Shown piece by piece: positions 7,931 to 15,528 of a stretch of DNA of 46,934 nucleotides (its first letter is position 1; each line of letters opens with the position of its first letter). Source of the stretch: Labrenzia sp. DG1229 (GTDB lineage: Bacteria > Pseudomonadota > Alphaproteobacteria > Rhizobiales > Stappiaceae); contig NZ_AYYG01000007.1 in NCBI RefSeq assembly GCF_000521215.1, positions 1 through 46,934 on the forward strand, written 5' to 3'. Under the pieces are notes generated by a model. That model was not told the DNA's origin. It worked only from the letters and a program-made list of their open reading frames with translations, and ran no database searches. A program made the position numbers and the translations under genes.

Positions 7931-8935
7931 TCAACCGTCGATCGTCAGGACGATTTTGCCAATATGTCCAGAGCTTTCCATCCGGTGATGTGCCTCGGCG
8001 GCCTGCTCGAGCGGAAAGGTCGAATCCATAACCGGCTTAACTTTTCCCGCCTCGATCAACGGCCAGACACGTGCCTCCAGGCTTTCGGCGATAGCCGTCT
8101 TGAAGGCATCGCTGCGCGGTCGCAGCGTCGAGCCTGTATGTGTCAGGCGTTTGACCATCAAACGGGAAAAATTGACGTCCTCGGCGATACCGTTGAGCGT
8201 CGCAATCTGGCAGATCCGTCCCTCGACTGCTGCGGCCTTCCAGTTTCGTTCGACATAGTCTCCGCCGACCATGTCAAGAATGACATCGACGCCTTCTCCG
8301 CCGGTGATCTCCTGGACCGCTTTTTCAAATGCAGCTTCCCGGTAATTGATGACGTGGTCCGCGCCGAGCTTGCGGACGGCATCTGCTTTTTCTTCCGAGC
8401 CGACCGTCGTGAAAACGACTGCACCAAATGCCTTCGCCAGTTGAATGGCTGTCGTACCGATCCCCGAGGTCCCGCCATGTACCAGGAACCTTTCGCCTGT
8501 TCCAAGACCGCAACGATCGAACACATTGGTCCAAACGGTAAAGAAGGTTTCCGGCAACGCTGCGGCCTGGACCATCGACAGGCCTGCCGGGATCGGGAGT
8601 GCATGTCCGGCCGGGACCTTGCAGAAGGCAGCGTAGCCTCCCCCCGGCGCGAGAGCCGTAACCTTGTCGCCGATCCTGTGCCGCTGCACGTCAGCACCAC
8701 AGAAGACCACCTCTCCGGCCACTTCCAGTCCGGGTAGGTCGGATGCTCCTTTCGGTGGCGGATAAGCACCCTTGCGCTGCAGAACATCGGGGCGATTGAC
8801 ACCGGCCGCATGAACGCGGATCAGGACCTCATGCGGTTCGGGAACCGGAAGCGGTCGCTGCTCGGCCTGGAGGACATCCGGATCACCAGGTTCTGAAATT
8901 GCGACAGCGGTCATGTTTTCCGGCAAATTTTGCAT
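7931..8935 (-). CDS. NAD(P)H-quinone oxidoreductase, zeta-crystallin-like MDR protein
   Basis: 334-aa medium-chain dehydrogenase/reductase of the quinone oxidoreductase type without zinc. The N-terminal GroES-like domain shows VLIRVHAAGVNRPDVLQRKG and LPGLEVAGEV. The nucleotide-binding Rossmann motif is FLVHGGTSGIGTTAIQLAK, followed by GADHVINY, typical of NADPH-dependent members. The zinc-binding Cys/His set of alcohol dehydrogenases is absent. I start at ATG 8935 with AGGAG 11 bases upstream; an open frame runs further up to 9064, but those residues are unlike the family. It reduces quinones or enones in family members. It is divergent from the small DUF1192 gene. Confidence 0.85.
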   Translation of the reverse strand: MQNLPENMTAVAISEPGDPDVLQAEQRPLPVPEPHEVLIRVHAAGVNRPDVLQRKGAYPPPKGASDLPGLEVAGEVVFCGADVQRHRIGDKVTALAPGGGYAAFCKVPAGHALPIPAGLSMVQAAALPETFFTVWTNVFDRCGLGTGERFLVHGGTSGIGTTAIQLAKAFGAVVFTTVGSEEKADAVRKLGADHVINYREAAFEKAVQEITGGEGVDVILDMVGGDYVERNWKAAAVEGRICQIATLNGIAEDVNFSRLMVKRLTHTGSTLRPRSDAFKTAIAESLEARVWPLIEAGKVKPVMDSTFPLEQAAEAHHRMESSGHIGKIVLTIDG

Positions 8936-9082
8936 AAAGACAATTTCTCCTGGTTCATTTTGGGACTGGCTGGACGGTCCGGGACTGACATATGGTAAAG
9001 ATGATGACAGCCTGTCTGCAAGAAAGTTGGGCGTGTAAGCCAGTGCCGGATTTGTACGTGTCACGCTTCAGGGATCGAGACA

Positions 9083-9277
9083 ATGAGTATTTTTGATGAA
9101 GATGTCCCCAAAAAAAACGAAACCGGTAAGGTTACTGTCGGTGAAGATATCTCCAGTTTGTCTGAAGACGAGCTTACCGAACGCATTTCCGCATTGAACG
9201 AGGAAATTAACCGTACCCAAAGGGAACTTGAGCAACGCGGCACTATTCGCGATGCCGCAAACTCGGTTTTCCAATGA
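9083..9277 (+). CDS. DUF1192 small coiled-coil protein
   Basis: 64-aa soluble protein matching DUF1192, a short family typical of alphaproteobacteria. A mobile N-terminal third (MSIFDEDVPKK) is followed by an acidic helix, LSEDELTERISALNEEINR, with heptad leucines that suggests a short coiled coil. No enzyme motif is present. It is divergent from the quinone oxidoreductase gene with 147 bases between. The role is not known. Confidence 0.8.
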   Translation: MSIFDEDVPKKNETGKVTVGEDISSLSEDELTERISALNEEINRTQRELEQRGTIRDAANSVFQ

Positions 9278-9366
9278 ATTCCTTGTAAGTTATTACGAGA
9301 TCACGAAATATCTTCAGAAAATCACCCCGTTCTTGGTGAACAGGATTGGTAAATTTTTATGCGTTT

Positions 9367-9497
9367 ACCTCTCATTAATCTTTCCAAAGTATAAAGAAAG
9401 TCATCCAGTCATCTGGATTTGAGTGGCTCCTGTCCACTCTGTTTGACGCCTCCCTGTTAAAGACTTCAGAGCCGCAACCGTGCGGCTCTTTTTTTTG
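9367..9497 (+). ncRNA. candidate trans-acting small RNA with anti-Shine-Dalgarno motifs
   Basis: Three stem-loops stand in a row: ATCCAG/CTGGAT (9403-9408, 9413-9418), GAGTGG/CCACTC (9421-9426, 9434-9439) with loop CTCCTGT, and the terminator AGAGCCGCA/TGCGGCTCT (9468-9476, 9481-9489) with seven T. The linker before the terminator carries GCCTCCCTG. A CUCCU loop plus a CCUCCC linker before a terminator is the layout of alphaproteobacterial small RNAs that pair with ribosome binding sites. TTGGTG (9333-9338), 16 bases, TTTTAT (9355-9360) could be its promoter. The 5' end is a guess. Confidence 0.4.
9468..9497 (+). terminator. strong intrinsic terminator
   Basis: A 9-bp perfect stem, AGAGCCGCA (9468-9476) and TGCGGCTCT (9481-9489), with a 4-base loop and seven T (9490-9496). 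It lies 190 bases after the DUF1192 stop, far for that gene, and fits the end of a separate small RNA. Confidence 0.88.
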
Positions 9498-9692
9498 CGT
9501 CTCTCACATAGTATCGTAGGTACGTTCTGGTTAACTGCCAGACTGGGCAATTTGGCATAGGGCTTGCTCGGTATCTGGCATGAAGTCGCGCGACGTTCCG
9601 AAACGGGACATCTGTCAAAGGATGTTTCGTCCCGGGACAAAACAAGACAAAGGCGCGTCGTACCGGATGAGTAGTTGAGGCGTAGTAATCCT

Positions 9693-10235
9693 ATGACGGA
9701 AGACATGAAAAAAGCCGATGGTCCTGCAGGTGCGGTGCACATTGCTCACCATCTCGCCAACTCGGACAACTTCCAGAACCTGTTTCAGGAAGGCATGTCG
9801 CTCGTGGAAGAGACAGCGATGTATCTTGACGGTGATGGCCGGGAAGAAGCCAAACAGCTTCCGCGCCCTGCGTCTCTCGCCTATGCAACGGAATCAATGC
9901 GCCTGACCACACGTCTGATGCAGCTGGCTTCCTGGCTTCTTCTGCAACGCGCCGTCAACGAGGGCGAGATGTCCCGCGAACAGGCCGGCAGCGAAAAGAA
10001 CAAGGTTCGCCTCGACAAACTCAGCAGCGCAACCGGTGGTCCTTCCTGGGATGAACTGCCGCAAACGCTTCGCGAGCTGATTGAACGTTCAACCCGGCTC
10101 CAGGAGCGTGTCGTCCATCTCGACAAGATGCTCTACCGTAAGGGACCCGAGGAAAAGGCCAGCGAAGCGATCAACGACAATCCGGTTGCTTCTCAACTCA
10201 ACCAGCTCCATGCGGCCTTCGGCAAGCTCGGCTGA
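9693..10235 (+). CDS. DUF1465 family protein
   Basis: 180-aa soluble protein matching DUF1465, a conserved alphaproteobacterial family of uncertain function. The core contains family-like stretches FQEGMSLVEETAMYLDGDG and MRLTTRLMQLASWLLLQRAV, mostly helical. A charged helix, LIERSTRLQERVVHLDKML, sits at the C-terminal side. No signal peptide or enzyme motif is visible. The start is taken at ATG 9693 (MTEDMKK), with a weak GAGG 12 bases upstream; an in-frame TTG at 9675 is less likely. A clean terminator follows at 10263-10286, so it is probably a single-gene unit. Confidence 0.78.
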   Translation: MTEDMKKADGPAGAVHIAHHLANSDNFQNLFQEGMSLVEETAMYLDGDGREEAKQLPRPASLAYATESMRLTTRLMQLASWLLLQRAVNEGEMSREQAGSEKNKVRLDKLSSATGGPSWDELPQTLRELIERSTRLQERVVHLDKMLYRKGPEEKASEAINDNPVASQLNQLHAAFGKLG

Positions 10236-10262
10236 TCCGGTACACCATTCAAGATCACGACA

Positions 10263-10290
10263 AGCCGCCAACGGGCGGCTTTTTCTTTTG
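10263..10290 (+). terminator. terminator of the DUF1465 gene
   Basis: AGCCGCC (10263-10269) pairs with GGCGGCT (10274-10280) around the loop AACG, followed by TTTTCTTTTG. Confidence 0.85.
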
Positions 10291-10447
10291 TTGTCCGGTG
10301 GCACCGGGTTCTAATTTGCCGCGCCGGTCTCTTGAACAGACACCTTGCCGCGCAACCGCTACCAAGACTCCGGTCCCGGGTCAGCCTCGGTCAGGCAAAG
10401 ACCAGGTCTTAGATCCAGCGCCTGAACATATTGCGCGTGTAAGAAAC

Positions 10448-10472
10448 AAAAAAACCCGGCCAGGGGCCGGGT
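10448..10472 (-). terminator. terminator of rpmE
   Basis: ACCCGGCC (10454-10461) pairs with GGCCGGGT (10465-10472) around a 3-base loop. On the minus strand six T follow (10453 down to 10448). It lies 30 bases after the rpmE stop. Confidence 0.88.
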
Positions 10473-10502
10473 CTTCGAAATCGAATCTGTCGCAATCGCG
10501 GC

Positions 10503-10727
10503 TCAGGAGCCGAGAAAGCCTGCGAACTTGTTCTTGAAGCGGGACACGCGGCCGCCGCGGTCCATCAGTTGACGGTCGCCACCGGTCCAGGCCGGGTGGG
10601 ATGTCGGGTCGATGTCCAGCTGCAGGGTGTCACCTTCCGCACCGTATGTAGAGCGGGTGGTGAATTCGGTACCATCGGTCATGATGACCTTGATGGTGTG
10701 ATAGTCGGGATGAATATCCGCTTTCAT
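10503..10727 (-). CDS. rpmE: 50S ribosomal protein L31
   Basis: 74-aa L31 of the large ribosomal subunit. It starts [19 protein letters not shown] and carries the family-typical [13 protein letters not shown] and [14 protein letters not shown]. It contains no cysteine, so it is the zinc-free form; zinc-binding L31 proteins carry a Cys cluster. The ATG at 10727 has AAGGA eight bases upstream; a longer open frame upstream is not coding. A promoter at 10846-10874 and a terminator at 10448-10472 bracket it as a single unit. Confidence 0.95.
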   Translation of the reverse strand: MKADIHPDYHTIKVIMTDGTEFTTRSTYGAEGDTLQLDIDPTSHPAWTGGDRQLMDRGGRVSRFKNKFAGFLGS

Positions 10728-11042
10728 GACCGGTCCTTTCAGGCGCCGCGATGCGTCTTTCCTGGAAAGACTGCGTGGAGGCGCAAAACGAGATAAGGGG
10801 CCGCCGATCCGGATGCGGACGCCGCCCTCACAAACATGAGGCGGGGATATACCCCAAGGCGGCAAGCAAGACAAGTGGCAATTTCCTGCATGTCCGGTTT
10901 GGCTTTGATCAAGGATTTGCGCGCGGTTTTCTGTCACATCACATTCAACCTGCAAACTGTTGGCGGGCATTGTCTGAATGCCCGAACATGCTAAAGAAAA
11001 GCTGTACCGACCTTGTCGGTGCGGATAACAAGGAGAGCCCTT
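10728..11042. other. 315-base divergent region between rpmE and the ABC exporter gene
   Basis: It holds the rpmE promoter and its 110-base leader, with an imperfect dyad CCGCCCTCA/TGAGGCGG around 10822-10842 near the expected transcript start. Towards the exporter it ends with AAGGAG at 11030-11035, which decides the TTG start at 11043. I see no small gene. Confidence 0.6.
10846..10874 (-). promoter_or_regulatory. rpmE: candidate rpmE promoter
   Basis: On the minus strand TTGTCT (10874-10869), a 17-base spacer, then TATATC (10851-10846). Spacing is ideal for a housekeeping promoter. The transcript would start near 10840 with a dyad at its 5' end. Confidence 0.55.
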
Positions 11043-12851
11043 TTGGCTGACGCGCCCGTCTCGAACCCGCAGAGCGACCAGACCAGATCTCGCAGATCGT
11101 TGAAGCCGCTGACCCGCCTGCTGCCATATCTCCTCAAGCACCGGGGAATGGTTATCGCGGCTATTGCCGCGCTATTTTCCGCGGCGGTTATCACGCTCAT
11201 CCTTCCGAATGCAGTGCGCAGAATGATCGATTTCGGCTTTGGTGCGGACGATCCGGCGCTGGTCAACTCGTACTTCGCCGTTCTGGTCGGTGTTGTCTGT
11301 GCACTGGCAACTGCAAGTTCGGTCCGCTATTTCCTCGTGATGTGGCTGGGTGAGCGGGTCGTTGCGGAAGTGAGATCCGATGTCTTCGCCCACATGACGC
11401 GTTTGAGCCCGTCATTCTACGACAGCGCAAGATCCGGTGAAATTCTTTCTCGCCTGACGGCGGACACCACCCAGATCAAGGCCGCATTCGGCGCCAGTGC
11501 CTCGCTGGCGATGCGCAATTTCATCATGTTTGCGGGCGCCGCGGTGATGATGGTGGTGACCAGCCCGCGGCTTTCGGTATTTGTTCTGGCCGCAATACCG
11601 GTCATTCTCGTGCCGGTCCTTGGCTTTGGCCGCAAGGTTCGCAAACGCTCACGCTTCGCACAGGACACGCTGGCCGACGCGTCAGCCTATGCGAGCGAAA
11701 TGCTCGGCTCAGTGCGCACGCTTCAGGCATTCACACATGAAAATCGCAGTGCCGAGCGTTATGCCTCGTCTGTCGAAGAAGCCTTTCAGGCAGCCCGTCA
11801 GGCGATCGTTGCCCGCTCAGCCCTCACCGGGTTCGCAATCTTTGTCATTGGCTCAAGTATCGTCGCGGTTCTCTGGATAGGTGCAAGCGATGTCTTTGCC
11901 GGACGAATAACCGGTGGCGAACTCAGCCAGTTCCTCCTCTATTCCATCCTGGCTGCCGGGTCGCTGGCAGCGCTTTCCGAAGTTTGGGGAGAACTTTCCC
12001 AGGCTGCCGGTGCGGCCGAGCGCCTGTCCGAGCTTCTGGAAATCGAACCGGAGATTCATGCACCGGCTGACCCGGTCAGGCTACCGGAGACCGATCACGG
12101 CGCGATTTCGTTCCGCGGGGTTTCTTTCGCCTATCGCAACAGCAAGGACATGCCGGTTGTCCGGAACCTGACCCTGGACGTCTCGCCCGGCGAAACCGTC
12201 GCTGTGGTTGGCCCGTCGGGCGCAGGAAAATCTACGCTCTTCAGCCTTTTGATGCGCTTCTACGATCCGAGCGAAGGGACCGTCCTGTTCAACGGGGTTG
12301 AATTGCAGAAACTGGATCCTCAGGATCTGCGCAGCCACATCGCCCTTGTTCCCCAGGACACGGCGATATTCGGCACCACGATCGCAGAAAACATCGCCTA
12401 TGGCCGACCGGACGCATCGCGCGATGAAATCGTCGCCGCCGCCCACGCTGCCCTTGCAGCCCCTTTCATCGACCACATGACAGACGGTTTCGACACAATG
12501 GTCGGCGAACGCGGGATCACCCTGTCAGGCGGTCAGCGACAGCGGATTGCAATCGCACGGGCCGTGCTCAGGAACGCACCGGTCCTGCTTCTCGATGAGG
12601 CGACCAGTGCGCTCGATGCCGAAAGCGAAAATCTTGTTCAAAAAGCTCTCGACAGGCTGATGGAAGGCCGGACCACGCTGGTCATCGCACACCGTCTGGC
12701 CACAGTACTGAAGGCAGACAGGATCCTGGTCATGGACGAGGGCCGGATTGTCGAGACCGGAACACACGCCGAACTGAGTGCTGCCGGCGGCCTCTACGCG
12801 AAACTTGCGCGCCTTCAGTTCGGCTCCGAAAGACAAAAGGAAACGGCGTGA
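11043..12851 (+). CDS. MsbA-like ABC exporter, fused membrane and ATPase domains
   Basis: 602-aa half-transporter that would act as a homodimer in the inner membrane. Residues about 35-320 form a six-helix ABC transmembrane domain. The rest is the ATPase: Walker [10 protein letters not shown] near residue 388, Q-loop VPQDTAIFG, signature [14 protein letters not shown] near 494, Walker B with catalytic Glu [11 protein letters not shown] near 515, and switch His in VIAHRLATV. The TTG at 11043 is chosen because AAGGAG lies seven bases upstream. Family members export lipids or hydrophobic compounds; the cargo is unknown. A diverged second copy of the last part of this gene lies at 15259-15440, beyond an inserted cassette. 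Confidence 0.92.
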   Translation: MADAPVSNPQSDQTRSRRSLKPLTRLLPYLLKHRGMVIAAIAALFSAAVITLILPNAVRRMIDFGFGADDPALVNSYFAVLVGVVCALATASSVRYFLVMWLGERVVAEVRSDVFAHMTRLSPSFYDSARSGEILSRLTADTTQIKAAFGASASLAMRNFIMFAGAAVMMVVTSPRLSVFVLAAIPVILVPVLGFGRKVRKRSRFAQDTLADASAYASEMLGSVRTLQAFTHENRSAERYASSVEEAFQAARQAIVARSALTGFAIFVIGSSIVAVLWIGASDVFAGRITGGELSQFLLYSILAAGSLAALSEVWGELSQAAGAAERLSELLEIEPEIHAPADPVRLPETDHGAISFRGVSFAYRNSKDMPVVRNLTLDVSPGETVAVVGPSGAGKSTLFSLLMRFYDPSEGTVLFNGVELQKLDPQDLRSHIALVPQDTAIFGTTIAENIAYGRPDASRDEIVAAAHAALAAPFIDHMTDGFDTMVGERGITLSGGQRQRIAIARAVLRNAPVLLLDEATSALDAESENLVQKALDRLMEGRTTLVIAHRLATVLKADRILVMDEGRIVETGTHAELSAAGGLYAKLARLQFGSERQKETA

Positions 12852-13277
12852 GCTCTGCCTATGGTTCCGACGGGGTACAATTTGTCTGTCAAAAATTGAT
12901 CTGTGACGGGTCTTTATGAGTTTTGAGGGTGTGGCCATGAAAGACAAAGCTCTTTCGTACTCGCTTCCAACATACAGAAGACTTCAACTTCCTCCGTGAC
13001 CACTGTTTGCTTTGCGTATTCAAACCTCGTCAACAGGTAAAAGCCGGGTCGAAAACACATCGGATGCGGCACGATTCTCGAGAGATCCGGAGCACCTCAC
13101 CCTAGCGACCAGGTCTATCCTCACGGTCATCCATTACGCACACGCGGCGGGATTGCAAACCGGCTCGATAACCATGTGGTAAGTAATATCTGGATTTGCG
13201 CCGTCAATTGGTGGAGCGTTGCCATATTGACAAGAGGTTGCAATATTGGTGACCGTCGCAATGCAGGAGAATTTGGA
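12852..13277 (+). other. 426-base region at the left edge of the accessory cassette
   Basis: No terminator for the ABC gene and no convincing gene are visible. It contains the first copy of an exact 17-bp direct repeat (12895-12911). Near the SDR start lies a tandem pair, GTTGCCATATTG (13218-13229) and GTTGCAATATTG (13237-13248), 19 bases apart, which could be a regulator site or part of a promoter. AGGAG at 13265-13269 is the SDR ribosome binding site. Confidence 0.5.
12895..12911 (+). repeat. 17-bp direct repeat, left copy
   Basis: ATTGATCTGTGACGGGT, repeated exactly at 15221-15237. The match stops on both sides after exactly 17 bases. The copies bracket the SDR, LigB-like and LigA-like genes. 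It is a possible recombination or integration footprint. Confidence 0.8.
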
Positions 13278-14084
13278 GTGGATCTCGGTATCTCAGGGCG
13301 AGTTGCCGTCGTCACCGGCGCAAGTGCTGGTATCGGCCGGGCGATTGCCGGCGAACTCGTTGCAAACGGAGTTTCCGTTCTTATCGCTGCCCGTGGCGCA
13401 GACCGCCTGCAGCAGGCAGTATCCGCGCTCCGCGAATTGCCTGGTGCAAAGGTCGCGTCCATGGCAATTGATGTCTCGACGCCTGAGGCGGCTACCCGCA
13501 TCGTCGACGAGGCGATCAAAGTTTTCGGATCCCTTGATATCCTGGTCAACAATGCCGGCAGGGCACATGCCGGAGGCCTTTTGACTTCGAGCGAAGAAGA
13601 CTGGCAAGAAATGACCGGTGTCAAACTGACTTCGATGCGCCGCATGTGCAAGGCGGCTATTCCGCACATGAAAGAACGGGGATGGGGCAGGATCGTCAAC
13701 ATGTCCTCGATCGGCGGTATCTACCCCAATCCCAAACTCCTCATCTCGCATGTGCTGAGCGCTGCGATCAACAATCTTACAAAGTCGCTGGCACTGGAAG
13801 TCGCAGCCGACGGAATTTTGGTCAACGCAATTGGTGTCGGCGCAGTTGCCACGGACAATTGGGCTAACAACATGGTTCCCGCTGTACGGACGACCCGGCC
13901 CGAATTCGCAGAATTGTCGGATGAGGAGGTGGTCGCCAAAATTTCAGCGGAGTGTACACCGGTCGGCCGCGCCGGGACGCCGGAAGACATCGCTGCAATT
14001 GCCGCCTTCCTGTGTTCGGACCGGAACGGCTTCGTCACCGGGGATACCATCGAAGCCTCTGGTGGTGCCGACCGGTTCATGTAG
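13278..14084 (+). CDS. divergent short-chain dehydrogenase/reductase lacking the YxxxK pair
   Basis: 268-aa SDR-fold protein. The cofactor-binding motif TGASAGIG is at 13-20, NNAG at 91-94 and the active-site serine region NMSS at 141-144. Where classical SDRs have YxxxK the sequence reads S157-H-V-L-S161, followed by the usual NNLTKSLALE helix, so both the catalytic Tyr and Lys are missing. This resembles the divergent BKR-like SDR subgroup, which has an imperfect tetrad. GTG at 13278 is used because AGGAG lies eight bases upstream; longer frames add residues unlike the family. It is the first gene of a cassette with a LigB/LigA-like pair. It may bind NAD(P) without normal reductase chemistry. 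The function is unknown. Confidence 0.82.
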   Translation: MDLGISGRVAVVTGASAGIGRAIAGELVANGVSVLIAARGADRLQQAVSALRELPGAKVASMAIDVSTPEAATRIVDEAIKVFGSLDILVNNAGRAHAGGLLTSSEEDWQEMTGVKLTSMRRMCKAAIPHMKERGWGRIVNMSSIGGIYPNPKLLISHVLSAAINNLTKSLALEVAADGILVNAIGVGAVATDNWANNMVPAVRTTRPEFAELSDEEVVAKISAECTPVGRAGTPEDIAAIAAFLCSDRNGFVTGDTIEASGGADRFM

Positions 14085-14122
14085 ACCTGCAATTTGCCTG
14101 ACTGCCGGGAAGGAATGCAATC

Positions 14123-14962
14123 ATGGCGGAACTCGTCGCGGTCTATGCAGTGCCGCATACGCCAAGCTTTGTTACCGACGTTCAGCGCGATGGTGAACAG
14201 TGTGAGACCGCCCGGTTTTTTGCCGAAGTCAGATCGCACATGGAAAAGGTTCGACCAGACGTCATTGTCACCGTCACAAACGACCACTTCAACACATTCT
14301 TTTTCGACAATTGGCCAACATTCGCGATTGGACTCGCGGACAGGACAGCAGGCCCGAGCGACCAGACGCCGGGCATGCCATGGCACGATTTGACGGTCGA
14401 CGACGCAGCCGCAAGCCACATTTTGAGTTTTCTTGTTCAGGAAGGCTTCGACTTCAGTTCCACGGTTGATTTTCAGGTCGACCACGGGACGCTTGTACCG
14501 CTGCATTTCCTGACCCCCGATATGACGCTACCGATCGTTCCGATTTTCATTAATTGCATCGTGCCACCATTGCCGCAGGCACGGCGTTGTTATGACCTCG
14601 GACGCACTATTGCGGCCGCTATCGGCGGTTGGGAAAAAAATGTCAGGGTGGCGGTCATCGCCAGTGGGTCGCTCAGCCTGGAGATCGGCGGGCCACGTGT
14701 TGACATCGATAAGACTTTTGGTGTGCCCGATCCAGCTTGGGCGACCTGGGTTCTGGATCGGATCAGGAAATGCGCTCATGCCGATCTGATCGGCAAGGCC
14801 AGCGAAGCGCGCATGCTGGAAGCGGGAAATGTTGCCGGCGAGCTTCTCAACTGGGTCGCTGCACTCGGTATGGCTGGACCAAGAAGGCCGGAAATTCTGA
14901 TTGATCAGCCCGAACTCGGTAACGCATTCGCAGCCTGGAACCTTGAGCGAGGCCAACCATGA
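14123..14962 (+). CDS. LigB-like extradiol dioxygenase family protein with altered catalytic site
   Basis: 279-aa protein of the LigB (type II extradiol dioxygenase beta subunit) family, which opens aromatic diol rings using non-heme iron. The presumed metal ligands are present: H12 in PHTPS, H55 in NDHFNTFF and E240 in GNVAGELLNW. DHGTLVPLHFL at 120-130 is also typical. At the position of the catalytic His of LigB (family pattern G-G-x-S-H) this protein reads SGSLSLEIGG, so Leu186 replaces His. The change needs two bases (CAC to CTG) and is in frame. ATG at 14123 follows GGAAGGA. It overlaps the LigA-like gene by four bases. It could be a dioxygenase with changed chemistry or a non-catalytic relative. 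Confidence 0.82.
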   Translation: MAELVAVYAVPHTPSFVTDVQRDGEQCETARFFAEVRSHMEKVRPDVIVTVTNDHFNTFFFDNWPTFAIGLADRTAGPSDQTPGMPWHDLTVDDAAASHILSFLVQEGFDFSSTVDFQVDHGTLVPLHFLTPDMTLPIVPIFINCIVPPLPQARRCYDLGRTIAAAIGGWEKNVRVAVIASGSLSLEIGGPRVDIDKTFGVPDPAWATWVLDRIRKCAHADLIGKASEARMLEAGNVAGELLNWVAALGMAGPRRPEILIDQPELGNAFAAWNLERGQP

Positions 14963-15225
14963 ACATTTATTTGATTCATACTCTTTGCCGCCGTGTTCTG
15001 CATGACAGGAAATTTCGCGAGTTGATTCTCAAGGAACCGGAGGCGGCTGTGGCCTCGATGCCGTTCAGCAACGAGGAGCGCACCGCGCTTCTGGCAGGAG
15101 ACGTGGCGAGGCTAAATCGTGAGGGCGCGTCGGCATTCCTCCTGCTCATCCTCAGCCGTTTCGAAGTCTTCGGACTGGTTCTCCCGGTTTTTAATCGTCG
15201 CATGCGCACCGGTATGCCCGATTGA
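14959..15225 (+). CDS. LigA-like small subunit of an extradiol dioxygenase
   Basis: 88-aa helical protein resembling the alpha subunit LigA of protocatechuate 4,5-dioxygenase, which caps the LigB active site in the alpha2-beta2 enzyme. Family-like features are FRELILKEPEAAVASMPFSN, the NEERTALLAGDVARLNREGA helix pair and a hydrophobic C-terminal helix. Its ATG overlaps the LigB-like stop (ATGA), so translation is coupled and the products probably form one complex. It has no enzyme motif. The right copy of the 17-bp repeat starts inside its last codons. Confidence 0.72.
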   Translation: MNIYLIHTLCRRVLHDRKFRELILKEPEAAVASMPFSNEERTALLAGDVARLNREGASAFLLLILSRFEVFGLVLPVFNRRMRTGMPD

Positions 15226-15237
15226 TCTGTGACGGGT
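15221..15237 (+). repeat. 17-bp direct repeat, right copy
   Basis: An exact copy of 12895-12911, 2,326 bases downstream, overlapping the stop codon of the LigA-like gene. It lies 21 bases before the duplicated ABC exporter fragment. Confidence 0.8.
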
Positions 15238-15528
15238 TGCGTGCAGTCGCTGATAAGGTGAGGCGACCAGTGAGCTCGAAGCTGAAAGCGAAAATCTTGT
15301 TCGAAAGGCCCTCGACAGGCTGATGGAAGGCCGGATTGTCGAGACCGGAACACACGCGGAACTGAGTGCCGCCGGCGCTCTCTACGCGAAACTTGTGCGT
15401 CTTCAATTCGGCTCCGAAAAACAAAATGAAACGGCCTGAGTTTCACCCAGCCTCGTGTTGATGCCAGAGGACGACGGCAAGCGGCAGAGGGTTCGCCGGC
15501 CTCTTAGGAACGGCCACGGCGCCACCGT
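15226..15528 (+). other. 303-base non-coding stretch at the right edge of the cassette
   Basis: It holds the end of the right 17-bp repeat and the duplicated exporter fragment (15259-15440). The remaining 88 bases before the convergent GIY-YIG gene show no feature I can name. Confidence 0.6.
15259..15440 (+). pseudogene. diverged partial copy of the ABC exporter 3' end
   Basis: Bases 15259-15334 match 12596-12671 and bases 15335-15440 match 12747-12852, about 91% identical by hand count. The copy lacks 75 bases (12672-12746), which in the intact gene lie between two GGCCGG repeats, so slipped deletion is likely. The copy stays in frame to its own TGA and most differences are at third codon positions, so it looks like the tail of another allele or paralogue rather than random decay. 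There is no start codon or N-terminal part. Some residues differ: TSALDAES in the gene is TSELEAES here, which breaks the D-loop. Confidence 0.88.

Larger units (their letters stand above)
9278..9692 (+). other. 415-base intergenic region holding a candidate small RNA
   Basis: No protein gene is seen. Bases 9333-9497 carry promoter-like elements, two hairpins and a strong terminator, described as a candidate small RNA. Bases 9500-9692 contain the leader of the DUF1465 gene and a 10-bp palindrome GTCCCGGGAC near 9630, of unknown meaning. Confidence 0.6.

Noticed and set aside
9620..9645. GTCCCGGGAC palindrome and nearby GGGACA repeats as an SOS box
   Set aside because: The alphaproteobacterial LexA site is GTTC-N7-GTTC; this does not match and no SOS gene is adjacent.
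10905..10925. TTTGATCAAGG near 10908 as an FNR-type box
   Set aside because: An FNR box needs TTGAT, four bases and ATCAA; here the halves touch with no spacer.
13176..13277. Upstream extension of the SDR by 34 residues
   Set aside because: The added residues are unlike SDR proteins, while GTG 13278 has a good AGGAG site and gives the normal N terminus.
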